A stretch of 64,000 nucleotides of DNA from Serripes groenlandicus. Lineage: Eukaryota; Mollusca; Bivalvia; Cardiida; Cardiidae. The position numbers and the translations under genes are program-made. Below, piece after piece: positions 11,701-23,700 of the stretch (the stretch's first letter is position 1; every line of letters begins with the position of its first letter). The stretch is taken from contig JASEVX010000011.1 in the NCBI GenBank assembly GCA_031761405.1, positions 13,764,996 through 13,828,995 of the forward strand. The letters run 5' to 3'. The notes beneath the pieces were generated by a model, which made no database searches, was not told the origin of the DNA, and saw nothing but the letters and a program-made list of their open reading frames with translations.

Positions 11701-14700
11701 TACTGGTGTTAGATTCATAAATGAGTAAAGATTTTCTAAAACAGTTTAAGTTCAGATTATTTTGTCTACCTGCTCAGTCAGGGCCTCCCTTGGACACATT
11801 TTTTCTTTCGCCAAATTGAAAAAAAGGAGCCAAAATAAAAATGTTGAATTCAACTTTGGTGCCAAATATTTTTTACATGTTTGGAAACAATTCAATGGTC
11901 AAAGGGTTTTAAAAAAACACCGTAAAACCAAATGCATTGTTTCTTCTTTTTGTGTCACCCTGCGTAGCATGGTAGGCACTTAGGGATTACTTTTTTTTGT
12001 CCGGCGTAGACCTGTCCATCCGTCACACTTTTTGTCATACTTTCAATGAGCAGGTGCAGTTGACACACATGCTCTGCGGAGCACTCCATTCTAGTTTTCT
12101 ATATTGCTGCGATTTCTCTTTCGCAACCGTTTTCGTCAATTATTTTTTTCTTTTGCCACTTTGATTTTTAGCTCGACTATTCGAAGAATATGAGAGCTTT
12201 ACTACTCGCCCCGGCGTCGGCGTCAGGTTAAAGTTTTAGTGCAAGTTGGCATTTTCATTCATAAGTATTTGTGCTAGGGCTTTTATATTTGGAATATAAT
12301 TACATCTAATACCTGTCTTCATATTGTATGCTGAAGATTCTGAGTGTGACCTTCTTTTTGGGGTAAAAAACATGATTTTCAGTGGTTAAAGTTTTAGGGC
12401 AAGTTGGAATTTTTTTTTTTATTTTTTTTTTTCTGAATAAGTATTTGTGCTACGGCTTTAATACTTGGAATGTAGTTACATCTCATACCTTTCTTCACAT
12501 TAAATGCTGAAGATGAGTGTGACCTTCTTTTTGGGGTAAAAAACCTGATTTTTGGTGGTTAAAGTTTTAGGGCAAGTTGGAATTTTTTTTTTTTTTTTTT
12601 TTTCTTAATAAGTACTTATGCTAGGGCTTTTATATTTGGAATATAATTACATCTAATACCTGTCTTCATATTGTATGCTGAAGATTCTGAGTGTGACCTT
12701 CTTTTCGGGGTAAAAGAGGTGATTTTGGGTGGTTAAAGTTTGAGGGCAAGTTGGCATTTTCATTTAATTTTTAAATTTTTCTCAATAAGTATTTGTGCTT
12801 CAGCTTTAATATTTGGAATGTAGTTACATCTTATACCTTTCTTTAATTTGAATGCTGAAGATGCTGAGTGTGACCTTCTTTTTGGGGTAAAAAACATTAT
12901 TTTGTGTGGTTAAAGTTTTAGGGCAAGTTGGAAATTTTCATTTAATTTTTTAATTTTTCTCAATAAGTGCTTGTGTTAGGGCTTTCATATTTGGAATATA
13001 ATTACATATAATACCTTTCTTCACATTGTATGTTGAAGATGCTGAGTGTGACTTTTTGGCAATAAATAACATGATTTTTGTTTGATTTTGAGAATTTTAG
13101 ATAAATTCATAATTTTTGGTTACATTCCTTTCTAATTGTGATCATTCATTTATCAAATATTATTCTTCAACATATCAAACGTACGGGTTTTGCATTATGT
13201 CAAACATTTGGTAAACCTTTTTTCAAGGTTTTGCTATTTTTGGACTCGGTCAGTTTTAACATTTGCGTTTAGCTCAACGCTAAAGTTTCATAATTCAAAT
13301 CACTTCATACTTCATACATTTGTTAAGGACCATCGTACAAATAGGCAGGGTTCTCCCTGGCTCATTTTTCCTTTGTGCCAACACTTTCGCCAAATTCAAA
13401 AAGTTGGTGCCATTTTCAAGACATTGGAGCCAAACTGGAGCCAGACCATTTTTTCTTAGAAACCTAAATTATGTGTACTTTGGGAAATACTGGTGCACAT
13501 GTATTATGCTATCTTCACAAGTCAGGTGTCATAATCTATCCAACATTAAATTGATCAAAAAGATTGGCTTTGTCATGATACATTAGATTCCCATATGAAA
13601 TGAATCATGTTCTCAAACCATATGCATTGTGGTAGCAGGAATAAAGTCTAATATTGATTCTGTGCCTGTCTGTCAGTGCTTTCATTCTAAACACCAGTAA
13701 ATAAACTATTATGTAGTGAGTTGTATTATCAACACACATTTATTGCATTAAACTTTTACAATGATTACATTTAAAACAAATAAGAATGAGTGTAGGTAAT
13801 ACTTTCTTGAATGACATTTCCGATTTGCAGAAAGAAGAAAATGCACGAAAACCAATTACAATATGTATTTTCTACTTCAGTCTTCATTATTTTTTTATCT
13901 TCTTAAAAAGAAATTAACTAAAATGGACAAAAATGTAATTTAGTTGAATAGGTACCCGGTAAGTATTTTTTGACAGCTGACTGTAAATTTGATAGATCTT
14001 TATGGTAAAAAATCGGCAATTAAAAAAGAATTTCCTATGGATTCGTGTAAACAAAAACACAATCTTTGAACAGTTAAATTAAAATAGGGACATTCTTTAA
14101 TGATATCCTAGTTTTTTATTAAGTTGTTTATTGAAATTATTTTCCCCTAAACTGCTTGAACTGAAAAATAGTATTGATTGGCTTGAAGGCGTATTCGAGT
14201 GTCATAAATGGGGATGGAGTACGCATTCTCGATAGTGATTGGCCTAAATCTCGAAGTTTAATGGTCACGTGACCTACTCTTATCTATTATAGGTTAGATA
14301 ACTCCATTGTATCCTAAATATGGAGTAATGGCCCTTGAATTACTTTTAATTTTGCCACAATGTTTTCCACTTTTTGTCATAGGTTATCCATTCAATTATG
14401 GAGATTTTCTATGTTTTGACAAAATACGTTCAAAGTCGTCTGCTGCAGAATTGCCGTATGAGGGAAAGGGTTAATAGTACTTAAGTGCAATATAATGAAA
14501 TAGTGCTTTATGTGAATAAGCGGCATATAGTCGAGCGCGCTGTCCTCCGAAAGCTCTTGTTTTTTTCGCAATTGGCGACTTTGGCAACTGACAGCGCAGG
14601 CTTGTCAGTCTTATCAGAATCAATACAAGCTAAAAGACTCTTCCATCAAGCTTGTGTAAGTAATACCGGTATGTGAACAGGGTAGATCAATCTTTATCAG

Positions 14701-17700
14701 AGTGTGCAGATGCACAGGCAGATCTGGATCTTTACTGTGCACACAAGTCAACCGATATATAAATATAGTGTTCATTTACTACTTTAGATTGACACCCTAA
14801 ATATTAAGATACTGAACAGTGATGGCTATTATACTGAAAAATGAAGGCTATTTTACGGAAAAGTGATCGTTATTATATTGAAAAGTGAAGGGTATTTTAC
14901 GGAAAAGTGATCATTATTATACTGAAAAATGAAGGGTATTTTACAGAAAAGTGATCATTATTATACTGGAAAGTGATCACTATTATACTGAAAAATGATC
15001 ATTATTATACTGAAAAGTGATGGTTATTATACTGAAAAGAGAAATTATTATTCATAATGCATCCTTCAGTTATGATGCTAATATTTTAAGATAACTTTTT
15101 AACAGTTTTATTTAAAACTTTAACAATATCATCTATAATTTGGGCTGAGCCCCGGTAGCTCAGTCGGTAGCGACACAGGCTGTCAATCCAGGGGTTGTGA
15201 GTTCGAATCCCGGCTCAGCCAACTTTCTTTCCGACGATTGACAAAAGTCAATGTGACATGCGTCATTCGTCTTCCACCAATGGGCTAAGTCTATGTGGAA
15301 GAGCAGCCAGTTGCTTGGGAAGATTTTTGTGTGGAGTACTGGTGTGAGAAACCAGGAAATGCATGAGTAGGTGAACTGGCCGCCATGATATAACTGAGAA
15401 ATTGTTAAAAATGGCGTTAAACCCCAATCAATCAATCAATCAATCAATCTATAATTTGGAGTCCAGCACCTTTAATTGGAAATAAAACATCAGTCATTGA
15501 ATTTTTATTGCTAATTAATGAAAGCTTCTGAAATTAGTGTCTTGGTAATTCAGATCTGCTGTTATAAGGGTTTACCCCTTTGGTGTCATCTGTCTTTGCA
15601 GGGAGTCGCATTCAGGGATAGCTTATCAGTTGGTTGTCTGTCCATCCAACTATCTGTCCATCACACGTTCATGTATGGATCTATTGACTGGCAACACATG
15701 TGTTTCTTTGACACTCTTGCATTTGATACAGATGACTATTTATGCCTCTGCAGCGGACAACTTGTGAAACATTGTGGAATAAGAAGAAATTCCTTTACAG
15801 CAAATTTTCCCTTATAACAATGACTTGAACTCTGACTTGGTATCTGACTAAAACATGCAATTTTTAAGATAGTTAACTTATTTATTTTTAGATATTTTCA
15901 AAGCAGATGACTCAAAATGTATCCAATAATGTTTTTATTTACTTTACAGGAGAACTCTGTTATTGAAGACATCAATTTAATGTGTAATGACATTGGTCAG
16001 GCTGGAGCAGAATTACTAGCCAGGGCTTTACACGTAAGTGACTCCCACAATCTTCTGTTTTCAGAACAACTATCCAAATTTAACCCTTTCCCACATACAA
16101 CAAATCTACTGCAGAGGACTTTCAAAACATCTCAACAATAATATGGAAAATTTCCCTAAATGAAGAATTACTAATTGAATAGAGTTGAAAACATTGTGTC
16201 AAAAGGAGAAATTGCTTGTTTTGAGCAATTTATTCTTTTGTCATAATGTTTTCAATAGTCATCTGATGCAGATGCTTTAGAAAGCGTCTACATGAGGGAA
16301 AGGATAAACCCTTTCTCATATATGCAGACGCATTTTGACACATTTGCACTTGAAAGCTTTTGAGAACATTTTTTAGCAAAAGAAGAAATTGCTCATCTTT
16401 TTCAACCGTTTTCAATTAATATTATTAAATTTGCAAGTGAACCAACCTCTTAGATATGACTGACACTAGCTTTTTAAACTCGAATGTAATAAAAATTAAT
16501 CCATAGACTTTTTACATTGTCATCCGTCTTTCACCAATGGGCTTACAGTCTATGTGGAAGGCAGTCAGTTGCTTGTTAAGTATGCTGAGTGGAGTACTGG
16601 TGTGAGAAAACCAGGAAACATATGAGTAGGTGAACTGCCTGCCGTGATATGACTGAAAAATTGTTGAAAACGGCGTTAAACCCCAATCAATCAATCAATA
16701 TTGTAATAACTGCCCTTGTGTTGAAGGTTGTTGGTGCAATCCCTAGATATGTCAGATCAAAGACTTTTAAAATGGTAGAAATGGCTGACCTTCTTGGCGC
16801 TTAGGATTGTGAGGTGTGCATTAATACAACTGACTCACTGGTGTCAGGGAAATAGACCAGTAGTACTGGTAACTTACCAGGAAAACTCTGTGAAATAACT
16901 TAAAACTTGTTGAAAGCAGCATAAAACACCCAACCAATCAAAATCATTATTGGTGGTTATCCTGGTCTTTCTGTTAACCCTTTCCCTCATACGACAATTC
17001 TGCAGCAGACGACTTTGAACATTTTTTGTCAAAAAATAGAAAATCTCTATAATTGAATGGATATCCTATGACTAAAAGTGGAAAACATTGTGGCAAAAGG
17101 AGAAATTGCTTGTTTTGAGCAATTTCTTCTTTTGTCACTATGTTTTCAAAAAGCAGTCTGGGTTAAAAAGACCACCATTGAATAGCAATTCCCTGTTTAA
17201 AGCAATTTTGTGCATAAATGACCCTGCAATTAAAGACCAGATTGTTGCCTTCCCGTTGGTGGTCTTTATTAACAGGTTCTTCTGTATTTTTCAGAAAAAT
17301 AGTGGATTAAAAGCACTCCGGTTAAGTGGCAATAAAATTGGTAACAGAGGAGGAATGTTCTTCGCTCAGATGTTGCAGATCAACCCAACCTTGCAGGCAC
17401 TAGATCTTGGAGATTCAGACTTGGTATGCAATTGTTATCTATATGGACCCTTTTGGAAGACAGTGGTGTAGTATTGTTAGAGCGTCGGCCTCTCATACGA
17501 AAGGTCCTGGGTTCGAATGCAGTGGTGAGCTGGTTCTGCCTTTGGGATTTCTCCACAAAAATTGAGCAAGTACCGGTTCAGACTCCAGGAAGCAGACATC
17601 TAGTGTGATTAAAATAAGCTGAAAGCTTGTTTCGCAATCAATGTAAAATAAATAAGTTTAAACTTAGATTAATCCTTTAGAGGACTAGATAAGGATAAGT

Positions 17701-20700
17701 TAAATGGGGCTTTCTTTCACAATATCTTTCATAGCACTCATTAACCCTTCCCCACATATAATAGCTCTGCAGCAGACGACTTTAAAAAACATACCCTAAA
17801 CAAATTTGAAACTCCCTTTATATGAAAGTACAATAATTGAATAGAGTTGAAAACATGTTGACAATAGGAGAAATTGCTCGTTTTGAGCAATTTCTTCTTC
17901 CGTCGCCATGTTTTCAAAAAGCTGTCTGCTGCAGAGGCGTTAGAAAGCATCTATATGAGGGAAAGGGTTAAAATATATGTCTCACTGAGACGATTCTTAT
18001 GAGTACCCACAACACAAGTTTTTGAGGTCAAATAAGTAATAATTTTGAGAACATGAAAAACGCTGCTTATCTAGAGCTGTGACCTCTACCCACATTCAGA
18101 CACTTTCTGATGCCTCTGCAGCAGACAACATTTGAAAACATTGTGGCATGGCAAAAGGAGAAATTACGAAGTGAAAATGCAAAGGGAAATGACCCAATGT
18201 TATGATTACAATTTAACTTAAGCTCATTGTGAAGCAAGCAGTTTATATTATAGTATTGTCTGTGTTAATTCAACTGTAGCTTTATGAATACATAACAAGG
18301 TTAGTTTACTTCATATTATCAGAGCTCTAGATAAGAAGAGTATTTCACTTCCCCAAATCCTTATTTGACCCTCTAACCCTATGTTGTGGATACTCAAAAG
18401 AATCGTCTCAGTGAGACGATTCTTTTGAGTACCCACAATATAGGTTTTAGTGGAGTCATAAGGAAGATATGGATGGGAAAAGACCAGTTCTCTCCTCCTT
18501 ATCTAGTCCTCTGATATTATACATTATACATTTCTATGATAATTGACCTTATTTTGTTTATATATTGCCAATTTGTTTTCAAAGGCGTCTGCTGAAAAAC
18601 TGTATGAGGGAAATGGTTAATTTAATAAACTGAACTCTCTCAAAAAGATGTTGACTATGATGAAGAGGAATTCCCAACAGATCATATTTCCTCTTACTGC
18701 TTCTTTTCACTCGCTTATTCTCAATGTAAATTCAACTGTCACATGTATTTATATACATGTATATACACAACATTTGAATGAAAGTATAATAATTGAATAC
18801 GATTGAAAATATTGTGGCAAATGATTACAGTGACCTTGAACACAAAAAGCTTGTCTGATTGTTAACTGCAGATTGCTTGGGCCTTATGTGATTTGTTAAC
18901 AGCAGATTGCTTGGGCCTTATGTGATTTGTTAACAGCAGATTGCTTGGGCCTTGTGTGATTTGTTAACTGCAGATTGCTTGGGCCTTATGTGATTTGTTA
19001 ACTGCAGATTGCTTGGACCGTATGTGATTTATTAACTGCAGATTACTTGGGCCTTATGTGATTTAATAATGTAGAAAGGGATGGGCATGATCAGTAGATA
19101 AACCCTACTTATTTTGAGGTCATCCATTCAATAGTCAAGGTCACAGTGACCTTGAACTAAAAAAAAGTGGGGTCATTATGTTTGACTAACATATCTTGTT
19201 TATAATGAATTGGCTTTAATTCAGGGATATTCTTAACAGTTAAGTTTGTTTGAATCAGTTTATTGACAGACAAAGTCACATACTTATTTCATTATCAAAC
19301 AACAAATCTACAGCAGATGTCTTAAAACTTCTAGGTAAAAATATGAAAAATTCCAAAAAATTGAAAGTGTAATAATTTAATAGAATTGATAACATTGTGG
19401 CAAAGGGAGGAAATTTCTTATTATAAGCAACAACTCTTTTTGGCACAATGTTTTCAAAATTAAAACATTAATTTCAGAAAACAGAGAGCGTGATTGCCCT
19501 AGCCACAGTATTGACAGCAAACAAAACATTGAAAACTTTGAATGTAAACAGACCTTTACTATTCTCCGAGCAAGAAGAAAGCACAGTTCATTTCGCTAAA
19601 TTACTCAAGGTAAGATACAAATAAGTCACTGTTTAAAAAAAATTGTTTTTGTGATTAGTTAACAGTTTATTAAGTATTACATGTTTGGACTATTTTCTGA
19701 TAGCGAAAAACGATTTTCTTTTTGTGTTTCGTCATGTGAAAAAGAATCTGACAAATCGTTGTCATTTCATATAAAGTTTTTTTAAACCCGTTTAATAAAT
19801 TTTTATATGAAATGACAACTCATGTCAGATCCTATATGTGTTCTCGTTTACAAAGTGACATATAGTGGTGGTATTAGTGAGATTGATGAAAATATCTGGA
19901 CCAATTTTTTACAAGATTTATGATTGAAATCGATCCGGCAAGTTAAAAATTGTCTCAAGATTAGCAAATTTTTGCCTATATTATGTTTGTTAAAGTCATC
20001 TGCTTCGGATGTGCTTTAAATGAGAACTTCCTTTTCCTTCAAACATATTGTTTTTGATTATAGGTAAACTTATGCCTGGAAGAGATACACTTACAAAAAC
20101 ACGATATCAGAGACTTTGGCGCTACAAGATTGGCAGAAAATCTCATGGAAAATTTCACTCTGCAGTACTTAGATCTGAGCTGGTAAGCAAACCTTTCTTT
20201 GGAGCTATTTTAGTTAAATCTTGTCAGAGCTATACATGTCGCATTGTATCACCTATAGGTACCATATTTGATTTGTGCATATTCATTGGGAAGAAGATTT
20301 GTCACATACAAGACTGTGACCTTATTTCGCCTTTCCTACATTAATTTTTCTAGTTCCTTTATCTTTTCAAAAGTTGTCGGCTGTAAAGATCTTCATTGCA
20401 CTCTGCACCAGGAAAAAGGTTAACACTTTACCACATACAACAAATCTACAGCAGATGACTTTGAAAAAAGTTGTATGATTTCTATAAATGAAAGTATGTA
20501 CGCTTTAATATTAAAAGGAGTTGAACAAATTATGGCAAAAAGTCTGCCACAATGTTTTGAAAAGTCATCTACAGCAGAGGTATCAGAAAGTGTCTTTAAG
20601 TTAGAAAGGATAAATATCGTGTTTGTAAAAAGAAATAATGCAGATAAGGTACAGATAAGGAGGGGTATTCAGATTTCCCCCTCAATTTCTCTCTTAATTT

Positions 20701-23700
20701 TAAAGCAAACCCTATGTTGTGGGTACTCAGAAGAATCGTCTCACTGAGACGATTCTTCTGAGTACCCACAACATAGGGTAAGAGGGTCAAATAAGGATTT
20801 TCGAACATGCAAAACTCCCCTTATCTAGAGCTCTGATAATGTGTCATGATTTTCTGCTTACAGTAACAGAATAACGCGGGATGGTGCCAAAGAGTTGGCT
20901 AAAGTCTTAAAAAACAACACCTCCATCAAAAAGTTAGATCTAAGTTACAACAGACTAGAAGACGATGGCGCAATGTACCTAGCTGAAGCTTTAGCTACCT
21001 ACAACACAAACCTTGAAACGTAAGTTGATTTATATGCTTAACCCTTTCCCTCATACGACAATTCTGCGGCAGACGACTTTGAATATATTTTGTAAAAAAG
21101 TAGAAAATCTCTATAATTGAATGGATAACCTATGACTAAAAGTGGAAAACATTGTGGCAAAAAGAGAAATTGCTCATCTTGAGCAATTTCTTCTTTTGTC
21201 ACTATGTTTTCAAAAAGCCGTCTGCTGCAGAGGCATCAGAAAACGTCTATATGAGGGAAAGGGTGAAGTTAGCTCTAACTTTATGTATTCACAAAGATAA
21301 TAGCATTTAAGTATTAATCCCACATGAACACACTTTCTGACGACTCTGCAACTGACAACTTTTGAAAACACTGCTGCAAAAAAAGATATTGCTCATGACG
21401 AGAAGTTTCTACTTTTACCCAAGTGTTTTCAATTCTTTGAAGTAAAAACATTTTTATTTTCGAGATTTTCCATTCCCATGTATTTGCAAAGTTGTCTACT
21501 GCAGATTTGAAGATGCGGGTAAAGGGTTAAGAACTTTGGGGGAAGAAATGAAATGAACAGTTTATTATATTTCAAGGTCGTCTTATTAATTACTAATGAA
21601 GATTTTCCTGATCCTCCAGTTAGATATATCTAATATAATTTCAACATAAAATCATGCAGTACTGAGTGAATGAGTTATTTGTACTTTGTACATTGTCTGT
21701 GGGATTAATGGCAACTTGCATGCATTTTTGAGGAAATGATTGCATAAGCTTTTATCATGGAAAGCCATGAGAATTAAATACAACAACCTCCCAGATTGAC
21801 AAACATAATCAGTTTTTAGCTCCACTGGCTGAAAGCCAGTCAAGCTTATGTCATGGCGAATTGTCCATCGTGCGTGCGTGCGTGTGCGTTAACTTTTTCC
21901 TTTAAATGACTTCTTCTCCCTAACCACTTGGCCAATTTGGTTGAAACTTCATAGGAAGCATCCTCTCAATGTCCTCTCTTAAATTCCTTCAATTTGTTTT
22001 GATCCATCCATAATTCTGGTTTCCATGGCAACCAAAAGAAAAAAATAGTAAAAACTTAAAAAATCTTCTTCTTCTGATATTATTATATTTACACTTCTGT
22101 TTAACCCCTTCCCTCATATAAACGCTTTCTGACGCCACTGCAGAAGACAACTTTTTGAAAACATGGCGACAAAATAGAAATTGCTAAAAACGAGCAATTT
22201 CTCCTTTTGCCACCATGTTTTCAACTCAATTTAATTATTGTACATTCATTTAAAGGGAGTTTCCAATTATAATCATGTGTCTGTTACAGGCTGGATGTTC
22301 GCTTCAACAATATCAAAGGCAAAGGCCTTTGTGCACTATCTGATGCCATGAAAATGAACGGCACTCTCTCACAGATCTACGTCTGGGGAAATGTTCTAGA
22401 GGAAAGTGCAGCTATAGTAAGTGTCATAGACTTTTTTGTCTTCCATTTGGTTTTCCCCCTATTATATCCCGGCAAACAGTCTGGAATCACCTTGTTGGTC
22501 GGTCCCTCGGTATGATTTAACCCTTTCCCTCATACAACAAATCTGCAGCAGACGACTTTGAACATATTTTGTGAAAAAATGGAAAATCTCAATAATTGAA
22601 TGGATAACCTCTGACTAAAAGAGGAAAACATTGTGTCAAGAGGAGAAATTGCTCGTTTTGAGCAATTTCTTCTTTTACCACTACGTTTTCAAAAAGCCGT
22701 CTGCAGCAGAGGCGTTAGAAAACGTCATTATGAGGGAAAGGGATATACACAAAAACAATTCTTCACAGTCTTTTGGAACGCTTATCTTGTTTACGCCACA
22801 GTAAGTGACTCTCTCTAAGGTTTATAAATGTATCAGAACAAAGACAATGTGTACTATGTTTAGAAAGTGACATATAGTGTAGACGTTAGTGAGATTTATG
22901 AAAATATCTGGTCCGATTTTTTTACAATTTTTATGATATAAAACTGTCCGACGAGTTAAAAATCGGTCCAGACGGGCAAATTTTCGGTTTTCTGGAGGCC
23001 TGATATACATGTATATAATAATCAAACATTTTAGCTTTTGTATAATATCCACTTAGGTATTCTATAGTTGCCTCCCCTTTAATACTATCAGAGCTGTTTA
23101 AGGAAATATTAAGGCACCTTTAATGACAGTTGTTTTTAATGCAAAATCTAATGACATTAAAGGTAGCATTTACATACTATGCTTGCATACATTATCATCT
23201 AATTAATGACCTCTGTAAATGAAACTTAGTAACTCTTTCATCCCTGAATTGTTTAAAGTAGACTCTTCCATGTTCAAAATTGGGCGTTTCTGTTTCTCAT
23301 GAAATAAAAGTTTTAAACGTGTTGATAACTAAAAGGCAAACAATGCTGATTTCAGGTGAGACAGCTCATTATGAGCTGACTCACCTGAATCTGTAATGTT
23401 TACAAAAACTCAATACTGCCTTTGGCACTGAAAGAGTTAATACTACTATCCTTTTAAACGGAACTAAATGCTATCCTTAATTGCGAAACTTAATACAATC
23501 TCTTTAAGTTTTCAACAACAATTAATGCTATCATTTATAACAAAACAAACAAATCAGAATTAAAATGAGCCAGGGTAAAAAGAAAATTGATCGACTAGAT
23601 CAGTCAGTGGCCTTGTGCAATCTGATGTGTGTCTCCCTTGTTCATAATGACATTTAATTTGGGTTTTATAAAAAATATCTTGAGAAATTGAAAGGACCAA

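Noticed and set aside
11479..11712. Start of the LRR gene at ATG 11479
   Set aside because: That ATG is upstream of the exon 2 acceptor; exon 1 joins in phase and supplies the family-like N-terminus.
15146..15225. True tRNA genes at the GTAGCTCAGTCGG sites
   Set aside because: Each is followed by a common ~220-bp body and tail, lacks a good acceptor stem and has TSDs, so they are SINE heads.
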